This document shows positions 11,371 through 20,616 of a stretch of DNA of 64,000 bases, piece by piece. Below the pieces are notes generated by a model. The model saw only the letters and a program-made list of their open reading frames with translations, did no database searches and was not told the DNA's origin. The DNA is from Lateolabrax maculatus. Its lineage: Eukaryota; Chordata; Actinopteri; Acropomatiformes; Lateolabracidae. Position 1 is the stretch's first letter, and every line of letters starts with the position of its first letter. The stretch is from positions 22,055,001-22,119,000 of the forward strand of contig CM062210.1 of assembly GCA_031216445.1 (NCBI GenBank), read 5' to 3'. The translations under genes were made by a program, and so were the position numbers.

Positions 11371-12983
11371 CAGTATTCAGACCCCTTTAAATTTTTCACT
11401 CTTTGTTTCATTGCAGCCATTTGCTAAAATCAAAAAAGTTAATTTTATTTCTCATTAATGTACACTCAGCACCCATCTTGACAGAAAAAAAACAGAAATG
11501 TAGAAATTTTTGCAAATTTATTAAAAAAGAAAAACTGAAATATCACATGGTCATAAGTATTCAGACCCTTTGCTCAGTATTGAGTAGAAGCACCCTTTTG
11601 AGCTAATACAGCCATGAGTCTTCTTGGGAATGATGCAACAAGTTTTTCACACCTGGATTTGGGGATCCTTTGCCATTCTTCCTTGCAGATCCTCTCCAGT
11701 TCCGTCAGGTTGGATGGTGAACGTTGGTGGACAGCCATTTTCAGGTCTCTCCAGAGATGCTCAATTGGGTTTAGGTCAGGGCTCTGGCTGGGCCAGTCAA
11801 GAATGGTCACAGAGTTGTTCCAAAGCCACTCCTTTGTTATTTTAGCTGTGTGCTTAGGGTCATTGTCTTGTTGGAAGGTGAACCTTCGGCCCAGTCTGAG
11901 GTCCTGAGCACTCTGGAAGAGGTTTTCTTCCAGGATTCTGTACTTGGCCGCATTCATCTTTCCTTCAATTGCAACCAGTCGTCCTGTCCCTGTAGCTGAA
12001 AAACACCCCCATAGCATGATGCTGCCACCACCATGTTTCACTGTTGGGATTGTATTGGGCAGGTGATGAGCAGTGCCTGGTTTTCTCCACACATACCACT
12101 TAGAATTAACGCCAAAAAGTTCAATCTTCGTCTCATCAGACCAGAGAATCTTATTTCTCATAGTCTAGGAGTCCTTCATGTGTTTTTTGGCAAACTCTAT
12201 GCAGGCTTTCATATGTCTTGCACTGAGGAGAGGCTTCCGTCGGGCTACTCTGCCATAAAGCCCCGACTGGTGGAGGGCTGCAGTGATAGTTGACTTTGTG
12301 GAACTTTCTCCCATCTCCCTACTGCATCTCTGGAGCTCAGCCACAGTGATCTTTGGGTTCTTCTTTACCTCTCTCACCAAGGCTCTTCTCCCACGATTGC
12401 TCAGTTTGGCTGGACGGCCAGGTCTAGGAAGAGTTCTGGTCGTCCCAAACTTCTTCCATTTAAAGAATATGGAGGCCACTGTGCTCTTAGGAACCTTGAG
12501 TGCTGCAGAAATTCTTTTGTAACCTTGGCCAGATCTGTGCCTTTCCACAATTCTGTCTCTGAGCTCCTTGGGCAGTTCCTTCGACCTCATGATTCTCATT
12601 TGCTCTGACATGCACTGTGAGCTGTAAGGTCTAATATAGACAGGTGTGTGCCTTTCCTAATCAAGTCCAAACAGTTTAATTAAACACAGCTGGACTCCAA
12701 TGAAGGAGTAGAGCCATCTCAAGGAGGATCAGAAGAAATGGACAGCATGTGAGTTAAATATGAGTGTCACAGCAAAGGGTCTGAATACTTATGACCATGT
12801 GATATTTCAGTTTTTCTTTTATAATAAATTTGCAAAAATTTCTACATTTCTGTTTTTTTCTGTCAAGATGGGGTACTGTACATTAATGAGAAATAAAATG
12901 AACTTTTTTGATTTTAGCAAATGGCTGCAATGAAACAAAGAGTGAAAAATTTAAAGGGGTCTGAATACTTTCCATACCCACTG
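11371..12983 (-). mobile_element. Tc1-type DNA transposon inserted in L2 at TA
   Basis: The element of about 1.6 kb has terminal inverted repeats of roughly 100 nt, sharing TATTCAGACCCCTTTAAATT and CAGCCATTTGCTAAAATCAA. It is flanked by TA at 11,369-11,370 and 12,984-12,985. The right end, read inward, begins CAGTGGGTATGGAAAGTATTCAG; the left end begins CAGTATTCAG, so 13 nt are missing near the left tip. The transposase is on the minus strand. L2 coding resumes across the insertion within one base of the expected frame. Confidence 0.92.
11574..12611 (-). pseudogene. Tc1 transposase (DD34E) with one in-frame stop
   Basis: The reading runs from ATG at 12,611 to 11,574 in one frame, about 345 codons, the normal length for Tc1 transposases. 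The N-terminal half has the paired helix-turn-helix region (KELPKELRDRIVERHRSGQG, then KVPKSTVASIFFKWKKF) and a GRPR-like RPGRPAK motif. The catalytic half has WSDETK, FQQDNDPKHTA and SPDLNPIEHLW, giving the DD34E triad with 34 residues between the second Asp and Glu. A single TAG at 12,165-12,167 separates the two halves, so the copy should not make full transposase unless the stop is polymorphic or an assembly error. Confidence 0.9.
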
Positions 12984-14302
12984 TAATATCTAACCTTCCC
13001 TTTCTCTCCAAAATCCTTGAGAAAGTGGTCGTTAATCAGTTATGTGACTTTGTAAACAGCAATAGTTTATTTGAGGATTTTCAGTCAGGATTTAGGGAAT
13101 ATCATAGCACAGAGACAGCACTGGTGAAAGTGACGAACGACCTTTTGATTGCGTCAGACAAAGGATTTGTCTCTGTACTTGTTCTGTTAGATCTTAGTGC
13201 CGCTTTCGATACCATTGACCATTGTATCCTATTACAGAGACTGGAGCATTTGATTGGCATCAAAGGACCAACACTAAGCTGGTTTCAGTCGTATTTATCA
13301 GATAGATTTCAGTTTGTCAATGTAAATGATGAATCCTCCGTGCACACGGAAGTTAGTCATGGAGTTCCACAAGGTTCAGTGCTCGGACCACTTTTATTTA
13401 CCTTGTATATGCTTCCTTTAGGCAATATTATCAGGAAACACTCCATAAACTTTCACTGCTATGCAGATGATACTCAGTTATACTTATCGATAAAGCCAGA
13501 TGAAACCGGTAAGTTAGCCAAGCTTCAGGCATGTATTTAGGACATAAAAGACTGGATGACCTGCAATTTCTTGCTGTTAAACTCAGACAAAACTGAAGTT
13601 ATTGTTCTGGGTCCTAAACACCTGCGAGACGCACTATGTATAGATATAGTTACTCTAGATGGCATTGCCCTGGCCTCTAGCACCGCTGTAAGGAGTCTAG
13701 GAGTAATCTTTGATCAGGACACGTCCTTTAATACCCATATAAAACAGACTTCAAGGACTGCCTTCTTCCACTTATGTAACATTATAAAAATCAGGCATAT
13801 CCTGTCTCAAAAAGATGCAGAAAAACTAGTTCATGCATTTGTTACTTCTAGGTTGGATTATTGTAATTCCTTATTATTGGGCTGCCCTGATAAGTCTCTA
13901 AACACTCTCCAGCTGATCCAGAATGTGGCTGCACGTGTACTGACAGGAACTAGCAAAAGGGAACATATTTCTCCAATATTAGCTTCTCCGCACTGGCTCC
14001 CTGTGAAATCTAGAATAGAATTTAAAGTCGTCCTCCTCACTTACAATGCTCTTATTGGTCAGGCACCATCATATCTTAAAGAGCTGATAGTACCGTATTA
14101 CCCCACTAGAGCACTACGCTCACAGAATGCAGGGTTACTTGTAGTACCTAAAGTCTCTAAAAGTAGAATGGGAGCCAGAGCCTTTAGTTATCAAGCTCCT
14201 CTTCTGTGGAATTAGCTCCCAATTTGGGTTCGGGAGGCAGGCACCCTCTCTTCGTTTAAGAATATGCTAAAAACGTTCCTTTTTGATAAAGCCTATAGTT
14301 AG
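12984..14302 (+). pseudogene. L2 ORF2, 3' part (reverse transcriptase palm to C-terminus)
   Basis: After the Tc1 insertion the reading continues with LPFLSKILEKV-like sequence, then FQSGFREYHSTETALVKV, LDLSAAFDTIDH, HGVPQGSVLGPLLF and YADDTQLYL, the reverse transcriptase palm with the YADD catalytic pair. The C-terminal block has RLDYCNSLL, LQLIQNVAARVLTG and LASPHWLPV. In-frame TAG codons stand at 13,538-13,540 and 14,213-14,215, both at expected Gln positions; the fragment at 62.5 kb has CAG at the second site. The final stop is at 14,300-14,302. The domain set is L2-type, not RTE or L1. Confidence 0.88.
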
Positions 14303-14358
14303 GGCTGGCTCAGGTGAGTCCTGAACCATCCCTTAGTTATGCTGTTATAGGCTTAGAC

Positions 14359-14880
14359 TGTGACACCGGTGGTTTAAAAGGACCAATGAACGGACGCTGA
14401 AGATTCACATGCACAGGGTTTATTTCAGTATAGGGGAAGGTGGGACAGACGAGCAGGGGACCAATTTGCTGGGGAAGCGGGGACTCGAGGTAGACGACGA
14501 AGGGGAGAGGGTCCAGGTGAGGAGCGGGTCCAGAGCAGCTGGGCTACGCAGGGCAGGAGGTCTGAGGATACAGGAGGAGAGGGTCAAAACAGGCCAGGAA
14601 ACATGGAGAAGCTAGGGGAGCAAAAAAAAACACTGGAGAGTCACGAAAAAATCACGAGGGTAGCAAAAGAGGAGCCGGATAAGTTACCGCATGAAAAACT
14701 GTAAAGATCTGGCGATGAGTGAATGCAGAGCCGGTGTATTTGAGCTGAGGTTGATGAGTGATTAGCTTCAGGTGTGCCCTGCAGTAGCTGCCAGAGTCTG
14801 GGACCCGCCCCTAGGAGGGAGGAGAAACACAAGGAGGGGAGGAGAGCAACAACAGGGGCAGCACAGACACAGATGTAACA
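14359..14880 (-). repeat. Chromovirus 3' LTR
   Basis: In element orientation it starts TGTTACATCTG and ends GGTGTCACA. It carries a TATA-like CAAATACA, the sequence GCCAGATCTTTACAG about 30 nt later, and AATAAA (TTTATT at 14,419-14,424 on the plus strand). It is 522 bp long. Confidence 0.93.
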
Positions 14881-14893
14881 GTACCCCCCCCTC
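14881..14893 (-). other. Chromovirus polypurine tract
   Basis: Read on the minus strand, GAGGGGGGGGTAC lies immediately before the 3' LTR (TGTTACAT...). This is the expected plus-strand primer. The pol stop codon (14,892-14,894) overlaps its edge. Confidence 0.85.
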
Positions 14894-17800
14894 AACGGTC
14901 GCCACCTGGCGACCCACCTGGCTTCTCCGGGTGAGCCTGGTGAAATTCCCTCACCAGTTCTGGATCAGTGATGAAGGAGCGAGGAATCCAGGAGCGCTCC
15001 TCCGGACCGTAACCCTCCCAGTCGACCAGGTACTGGAACCCCCGCCCCCGGCGGCGCACATCTAGAAGGCGCCGAACGGAGTACACCAGGCCGCCATCAA
15101 CCAGCTGGGGGGGTGGAGGGGGGTCGGTTGGAGGGCACAGAGGGCTGTCAGCAACAGGTTTTAATTGTGACACATGAAACACTGGGTGTACTCTGAGGGA
15201 AGATGGGAGCCTCAGTTTGACTGCAACTGGGTTTATGACCGACTGGATTTCGAATGGACCCAGGTAGCGAGGGGATAGTTTTCTGGAGTCTGTCTTCAGG
15301 GGGATGTTCTTGGATGATAACCAGACTTTCTGACCTTGTTTGTAAGCAGGTGCGGGGGTGCGGTGTCGGTCGGCTAGTTGACAGTTCCTTCTAGCTGAAC
15401 GGAGCAGAGCGGAGCAAGCCTGCTTCCAAAGTCTGCGGCAGCGGCGAAGATGGTGTTGTATCGAAGGAACCGCAATCTCCCCTTCCTGGGCAGGAAAGAG
15501 AGGTGGCATATATCCTAGTGCACACTGGAATGGAGCCATACCTGTCGCAGAACTGGAGAGGGAGTTGTGGGCGTACTCTATCCACGCCAGATGGGTACTC
15601 CAGGACGCTGGGTTCTGGACGGCCACACATCGTAGGGCTGCTTCAAGGTTCTGGTTAGCTCGCTCCGCCTGCCCGTTAGACTGAGGGTGAAAACCAGAGG
15701 AGAGACTGACCGACGCCCCCAGAGCTGAACAAAAGGCTTTCCAAACCTGAGAGGTGAACTGAGGTCCCCAGTCCGAAACAATGTCCAATGGGATTCCATG
15801 GAGTCTAAACACATTGGACACAAGTAGATCTGCAGTCTCTCGAGCGGAGGGAAGTTTGGGAAGCGCGACATAATGAACTGATTTGGAAAACCGATCCACA
15901 ATAGTAAGTATGACTGTGTTACCTTGTGATGGAGGCAGCCCGGTAACAAAATCCACTGCTATGTGGGACCAGGGACGACTGGGGATTGGTAGGGGATGGA
16001 GGAGACCTGCAGGGGACGTGTGGGACGCTTTGCCGCGGGCACACACCTGGCAGGCAGCAACGAAGGCGCGCGTATCTGTGTCCATGGACGGCCACCAAAA
16101 GTGACGCTGAAGGAGCTGCACGGTCCTGTTTGCCCCTGGGTGGCAGGCAAAACGGGAGCAATGTCCCCACTGCAGGACCTGGGACCTCACTGCATTGGGC
16201 ACAAAGCGTTTGCCGGGAGGTCCGTTCCCCGGGTCAGGTTGGTCGCGGAGTGCCTCACGGATGCTGGACTCAATCTCCCATGTTAACGCTCCTACCACGC
16301 GGGAGAGAGGCAGAATGGTACCCTGACTCAAGGAGGCATCTGAAACAGAAAACTGTCTGGAGAGTGCATCAGGCTTGACATTCTTATTCCCTGGACGGTA
16401 AGTGATGGTGAAATCGAAACGGTCAAAAAACAAGGCCCACCAGGCTTGACGGGAATTCAAACGTTTCGCAGTTTGAATGTAAGCTAGGTTTTTATGATCG
16501 GTCCATACCAAGAACGGATGTTCTGCCCCCTCGAGCCAGTGCCTCCACTCCTCCAGGGCCAGTTTTATGGCCAACAACTCCCGATTTCCCACGTCGTAGT
16601 TGCGTTCACAGCTGGTGAGTCTGCGGGAGAAAAAGGCACAGGGATGCAGCAGGTTGTCAGACTCACCACGCTGTGAGAGGACTGCCCCTACTCCCACATC
16701 TGAGGCGTCCACCTCAACCACGAATTGGCGCCGGGGATCAGGTTGGATGAGGATGGGAGCCGAGGTAAAGAGTCTCTTGAGGAGCTGGAACGCAGCCTCT
16801 GCCTGAGATGACCAGCGGAAGGGAACCTTGGAGGAGGTAAGTTGAGTTAAGGGGGCTGCGACAGAGCTGTAACCCTTTATAAATCTTCTGTAAAAGTTGG
16901 CAAACCCGAGGAACCTCTGCAACTCTTTCACCGAAGACGGGACCGGCCACTCTACGACGGCTCGGATCTTCTCAGGGTCTGCCATTACCTGCCCACTTTT
17001 GATGATGTAGCCCAGAAAAGTAACTGTGGCCGCGTGAAATTCACACTTCTCTGCCTTTACATACAGTCGATTCTCCAGAAGTCGCTGGAGAACCTGACGG
17101 ACATGGGTCACATGCTCATCCATGGTATGGGAGAAGATCAGGATGTCGTCTAGATAGACAAAAACAAAACGGTTAAGGAAATCTCTTAACACATCATTTA
17201 TAAGGGCCTGAAAGACAGCTGGCGCGTTGGTTAGGCCAAAAGGCATCACCAGATATTCAAAGTGGCCAAGTGGAGTGTTAAACGCCGTCTTCCACTCATC
17301 TCCTTCTCGGATACGGACCAGATGGTAAGCATTCCTCAGATCTAACTTGGTGAAGATGGTAGCACCGTGGAGGGGTTCAAAGGCAGAGGAAATGAGAGGC
17401 AGAGGATATTTATTTTTCACAGTGATCTGATTGAGGCCACGAAAGTCAATACATGGGCGAAGTGATTTGTCTTTTTTACTCACAAAAAAGAAACCCGCCC
17501 CCAGAAGGGACGTGGAGGGGCGAATTGTCCCAGCCGCTAAGGACTCAGCAATGTACTTCTCCATAGCCTCCCTCTCCGGTCGAGAGAGATTGTACAACCG
17601 GCCCGAGGGGTACGGGGCTCCAGGAACGAGCTCAATGGCACAGTCATAGGGGCGATGAGGTGGCAGAGAGAGAGCACTTTCTTTACTGAAAACCCGGGCA
17701 AGATCCTGGTAGTTTGAGGGAATGAGGGAAAAGTCAGGAGGTGATAGTACGGATTGGCTGACGCTGCCCTCTGTGGGAGGAAGGGCGGATTGCAGGCAAA

Positions 17801-17915
17801 CCTTATGACAGTGCTCACTCCAATTAATTATCTTGCCTGCTGTCCAGTCAATGTGTGGGTTATGGAGAACAAGCCAGGGGTGACCGAGAACAATGGGGGC
17901 AGATGGGGAGGACAA
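14892..17915 (-). CDS. pol: Chromovirus pol: RT, RNase H, integrase, chromodomain
   Basis: The open frame has 1,007 codons after the frame break and no ATG at its start, so it would need fusion to gag. Residues 1-30 hold the protease end (VLGHPWL, HNPHIDW). Reverse transcriptase has YLDD at 254-257. RNase H has VDAS (Asp403), Glu446 and TDHKNL. Integrase has an HHCC finger ending CQVC (622-625) and the D655, D715, E751 triad with 35 residues between the last two. SDWGPQF replaces the more usual SDRG at 714-717. A chromodomain lies at about 940-990 (FQYLVDWEGYGPEERSW). It acts in reverse transcription and chromatin-targeted integration. Confidence 0.93.
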   Translation of the reverse strand: MSSPSAPIVLGHPWLVLHNPHIDWTAGKIINWSEHCHKVCLQSALPPTEGSVSQSVLSPPDFSLIPSNYQDLARVFSKESALSLPPHRPYDCAIELVPGAPYPSGRLYNLSRPEREAMEKYIAESLAAGTIRPSTSLLGAGFFFVSKKDKSLRPCIDFRGLNQITVKNKYPLPLISSAFEPLHGATIFTKLDLRNAYHLVRIREGDEWKTAFNTPLGHFEYLVMPFGLTNAPAVFQALINDVLRDFLNRFVFVYLDDILIFSHTMDEHVTHVRQVLQRLLENRLYVKAEKCEFHAATVTFLGYIIKSGQVMADPEKIRAVVEWPVPSSVKELQRFLGFANFYRRFIKGYSSVAAPLTQLTSSKVPFRWSSQAEAAFQLLKRLFTSAPILIQPDPRRQFVVEVDASDVGVGAVLSQRGESDNLLHPCAFFSRRLTSCERNYDVGNRELLAIKLALEEWRHWLEGAEHPFLVWTDHKNLAYIQTAKRLNSRQAWWALFFDRFDFTITYRPGNKNVKPDALSRQFSVSDASLSQGTILPLSRVVGALTWEIESSIREALRDQPDPGNGPPGKRFVPNAVRSQVLQWGHCSRFACHPGANRTVQLLQRHFWWPSMDTDTRAFVAACQVCARGKASHTSPAGLLHPLPIPSRPWSHIAVDFVTGLPPSQGNTVILTIVDRFSKSVHYVALPKLPSARETADLLVSNVFRLHGIPLDIVSDWGPQFTSQVWKAFCSALGASVSLSSGFHPQSNGQAERANQNLEAALRCVAVQNPASWSTHLAWIEYAHNSLSSSATGMAPFQCALGYMPPLFPAQEGEIAVPSIQHHLRRCRRLWKQACSALLRSARRNCQLADRHRTPAPAYKQGQKVWLSSKNIPLKTDSRKLSPRYLGPFEIQSVINPVAVKLRLPSSLRVHPVFHVSQLKPVADSPLCPPTDPPPPPQLVDGGLVYSVRRLLDVRRRGRGFQYLVDWEGYGPEERSWIPRSFITDPELVREFHQAHPEKPGGSPGGDR

Positions 17916-19252
17916 AACTTTGAATGACAGACACTGTGATTTCCTGACACCAGCAGCGGGATAGGGGTGGTTTGGTGAGTAACTCGGGAGAGAAATTTGC
18001 CATCCAATGCTCTAACCACAATGGGGGGGTCCAAGGGTTCGGTGGAGCAACCGGCTTGCCACGCTACCGTCTCGTCAATAAAATTATCCTCAGCCCCGGA
18101 GTCAACCAAGGCGGCAAGCTGAAGGGGACCCGAAGGAGTACTCAGTGATACTTGGACCGAGAAACGCTTAGTGCGGGGAGGAGAGGAGTGAATTAGGCTC
18201 GCCCGGCGCTCCTCAACAGCAGACGAGCATAGGCTTTTGGGCGTTTGACAGGCAGCGATGAAATGCCCCTTTTGACCACAATACAAGCACTCCTTAGCTA
18301 TCATCCGCCTGTGCCGCTCCTCCGGCGTCAGACGGGTTCGACCCAGTTGCATGGGCTCGGGTTCGGGCCCTGGTCTGGGCGAGATGGGGGGTGCTTGACG
18401 AGGAGGAGGGTACACAGGGGATGGATGAACGGGGAACTGGACTGTGGGGATGGAAGAGCGGTGTGGCGCCGAGGGGGAATTAGCTCTCTCCCTACGTCTC
18501 TCCCTTAGGCGATTATCCAATCTCACTGCCAAAGAAATGAGGGAATCTAGGGAGACTGTCTCATCCCTGGCTGCTAGTTCGTCCTTGAGCTGTTCAGAGA
18601 GCCCCCTAAAAAAGGCACCTCGTAGCGCTGAATCATTCCACCCAGAACCCGCTGCTAAAATACGAAAATCTATTGAATAATCAGCCACACTACGCGTGCC
18701 CTGCCGCAGGGACAGAAGCTGACTAGAAGCTTCACGAGATTGTACAAAATGGTCAAAAACCTTTTTGAATTCCTCCACAAAGAGATTGTACGATCGGAAA
18801 AACACAGCAGAACCCTCCCATAAAGCTGTAGCCCAATCTAAGGCTCGCCCACGGAGTAGGCCCACTAGGTACTGCACCTTAGACTCTTCAGAGGAATATG
18901 TATTGGATCTTTGTCCTAACACCAGGGAGCACTGAAGGAGAAAAGGCTTACACTTCAGGGGATCCCCGGCGTAGGGCTCGGGGTCTACCATGTGGGGTTC
19001 CCTAACGGAGACGGGGCTGCTGGCCTCCTCTGCAGAAGCAACAGGGATAGGGGGTAACACAGGTGGCTGAGGGAGAGTGAGTCGGGAGAGTTGAACAGTG
19101 ATAGCTGAAAGTTGGTCAGTGATGGCGTTTACTTGCCCTGTGAGAGCAGCTGAGTTGCCCATGAGGCCTTCCAATAGATCATCGTGTTTCCGTAGCAGGG
19201 AATCTTGGCTGGTGACCGCGTACCGGAGAGCTTCAGCGTCTGGGAGGTCCAT
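17828..19252 (-). CDS. gag: Chromovirus gag with zinc knuckle and start of protease
   Basis: I place the start at the ATG at 19,252 (MDLPDAEALR), 17 nt inside the 5' LTR; the frame is open further into the LTR without an ATG. The product is 474 residues: coiled N-terminus, capsid-like region (PEPYAGDPLKCKPFLLQCSL to LRDFLNR-type helices), and the CCHC knuckle CLYCGQKGHFIAAC at about 322-335. The aspartic protease signature LVDSGAEDNFID (Asp about 384) follows in the same frame. Near 17,940 the frame changes by -1, between the protease flap and the VLGHPWL block, after which gag reads about 35 unrelated residues to a stop. A one-base deletion is the simplest reading, because programmed shifts normally precede the protease. 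Confidence 0.85.
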   Translation of the reverse strand: MDLPDAEALRYAVTSQDSLLRKHDDLLEGLMGNSAALTGQVNAITDQLSAITVQLSRLTLPQPPVLPPIPVASAEEASSPVSVREPHMVDPEPYAGDPLKCKPFLLQCSLVLGQRSNTYSSEESKVQYLVGLLRGRALDWATALWEGSAVFFRSYNLFVEEFKKVFDHFVQSREASSQLLSLRQGTRSVADYSIDFRILAAGSGWNDSALRGAFFRGLSEQLKDELAARDETVSLDSLISLAVRLDNRLRERRRERANSPSAPHRSSIPTVQFPVHPSPVYPPPRQAPPISPRPGPEPEPMQLGRTRLTPEERHRRMIAKECLYCGQKGHFIAACQTPKSLCSSAVEERRASLIHSSPPRTKRFSVQVSLSTPSGPLQLAALVDSGAEDNFIDETVAWQAGCSTEPLDPPIVVRALDGKFLSRVTHQTTPIPLLVSGNHSVCHSKFCPPHLPPLFSVTPGLFSITHTLTGQQAR

Positions 19253-19268
19253 TGTGGCCAGATCTTTC
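19253..19268 (-). promoter_or_regulatory. Self-priming primer-binding site of the chromovirus
   Basis: On the minus strand the bases right after the 5' LTR are GAAAGATCTGGCCACA. Eleven of these, AAAGATCTGGC, are exactly complementary to GCCAGATCTTT inside the 5' LTR (19,614-19,624), which lies about 30 nt after a TATA-like box and so near the predicted RNA 5' end. No tRNA 3' end match is evident. This matches the self-priming known for Tf1/sushi elements. Confidence 0.75.
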
Positions 19269-19791
19269 TGTGACACCGGTGGTTTAAAAGGACCAATGAA
19301 CGGACGCTGAAGATTCACATGCACAGGGTTTATTTCAGTATAGGGGAAGGTGGGACAGACGAGCAGGGGACCAATTTGCTGGGGAAGCGGGGACTCGAGG
19401 TAGACGACGAAGGGGAGAGGGTCCAGGTGAGGAGCGGGTCCAGAGCAGCTGGGCTACGCAGGGCAGGAGGTCTGAGGATACAGGAGGAGAGGGTCAAAAC
19501 AGGCCAGGAAACATGGAGAAGCTAGGGGAGCAAAAAAAAACACTGGAGAGTCACGAAAAAAATCACGAGGGTAGCAAAAGAGGAGCCGGATAAGTTACCG
19601 CATGAAAAACTGTAAAGATCTGGCGATGAGTGAATGCAGAGCCGGTGTATTTGAGCTGAGGTTGATGAGTGATGAGCTTCAGGTGTGCCCTGCAGTAGCT
19701 GCCAGAGTCTGGGACCCGCCCCTAGGAGGGAGGAGAAACACAAGGAGGGGAGGAGAGCAACAACAGGGGCAGCACAGACACAGATGTAACA
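19269..19791 (-). repeat. Chromovirus 5' LTR
   Basis: A 523-bp copy, nearly identical to the LTR at 14,359-14,880. The predicted transcription start is near 19,624, and AATAAA is the reverse complement of 19,329-19,334. R would be about 300 nt. Confidence 0.93.
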
Positions 19792-20113
19792 TAGACTGCT
19801 GGGGGACTTCCTAGGACGCACTGAGCTTCTCTCTCCTCCTCTCCTTCTCTATCTGTACGCATTCCTATCCCACTAATACAGGCTACCAACTCCATTTCTT
19901 CCTGGTAGTCCTTGTGCTTTCTGTGTTTTTTCGCCTTCTCACTTTCTGCAGGTATTTCTGCCCCTGGAGCTGTAGAGTCTGGATCTGTGATTGCCGGCCG
20001 TCTACTGCCCCCATGTTCCTGCTCCACACTCACTGCTGCAGTTGTTATTATTATTAGTCTGATTTGTTGTCTCTCCTCCTGTTCTGTCTCCCCTCTCCCC
20101 CTCTCTCCTACCC

Positions 20114-20616
20114 TTTCAACCCAACTCGGTCGATGCAGATGGCCGCCCACCCAGAGCCTGGTTCTGCTCGAGGTTTCTACCTGTTAAAAGGGAATTTTTC
20201 CTCGACACTGTCGCCAAGTGCTTGCTCATGGTGGGAACTGTTGGGTCTCTGTAAATAATATTTTAAAGAGTATGGTCTAGACCTACTCTATGTGAAAGCG
20301 TCTTGAGATAACTTTTGTTATGATTTGGCGCTATACAAATAAAATTGACTTGACTTGACTTGACTTTCAACCCAACTCGGTCGATGCAGATGGCCGCCCA
20401 CCCAGAGCCTGGTTCTGCTCGAGGTTTCTACCTGTTAAAAGGGAGTTTTTCCTCGCCACTGTCGCCAAGTGCTTGCTCATGGTGGGAACTGTTGGGTCTC
20501 TGTAAATAATATTTTAAAGAGTATGGTCTAGACCTACTCTATGTGAAAGCATCTTGGGATAACTTTTGTTATGATTTGGCGCTATACAAATAAAATTGAT
20601 TTGACTTGACTTGACT
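20114..20616 (+). repeat. Tandem duplication of the L2 3' tail
   Basis: Two copies of a 251-bp unit (20,114-20,364 and 20,365-20,616) follow head to tail. Each starts TTTCAACCCAACTCGGTCGA and ends in TTGAC repeats. They differ at only a few positions, for example GAATTTTT versus GAGTTTTT and GCGTCTTGAG versus GCATCTTGGG. Confidence 0.9.

Larger units (their letters stand above)
14359..19791 (-). mobile_element. Young chromovirus (Ty3/gypsy with chromodomain), nearly complete
   Basis: The element is 5,433 bp, coded on the minus strand, with LTRs at 14,359-14,880 and 19,269-19,791 and a 5-bp target duplication TAGAC (14,354-14,358 and 19,792-19,796) inside the L2 3' UTR. The LTRs differ at only two places that I found: one A in a poly-A run, and T/G near 14,765 versus 19,675. 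That implies recent insertion. Gag and pol are long and open, with one frame break in the protease region. The domain order PR-RT-RH-IN-chromodomain and the self-priming signal place it with Tf1/sushi-type chromoviruses. Confidence 0.95.
9363..20616 (+). mobile_element. L2-type LINE split by Tc1 and chromovirus insertions
   Basis: Three L2 segments (about 9,363-11,370, 12,984-14,358 and 19,792-20,616) make one element of about 4.2 kb. In order it has the end of ORF1 (esterase), ORF2 (endonuclease and reverse transcriptase), and a 3' UTR ending GCGCTATACAAATAAAATTG plus TTGAC repeats. It is 5' truncated inside ORF1, as is usual for LINEs, and sits inside the older gypsy relic. Frameshifts and stops show that ORF2 is dead. 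The exact 5' boundary is uncertain by about 20 bp, and I saw no clear target duplication. Confidence 0.85.

Noticed and set aside
11614..12522. Plus-strand frames across the Tc1 element
   Set aside because: Antisense shadows of the transposase.
15391..16806. Frames on both strands overlapping the chromovirus pol
   Set aside because: GC-rich coding shadow; no conserved domain.
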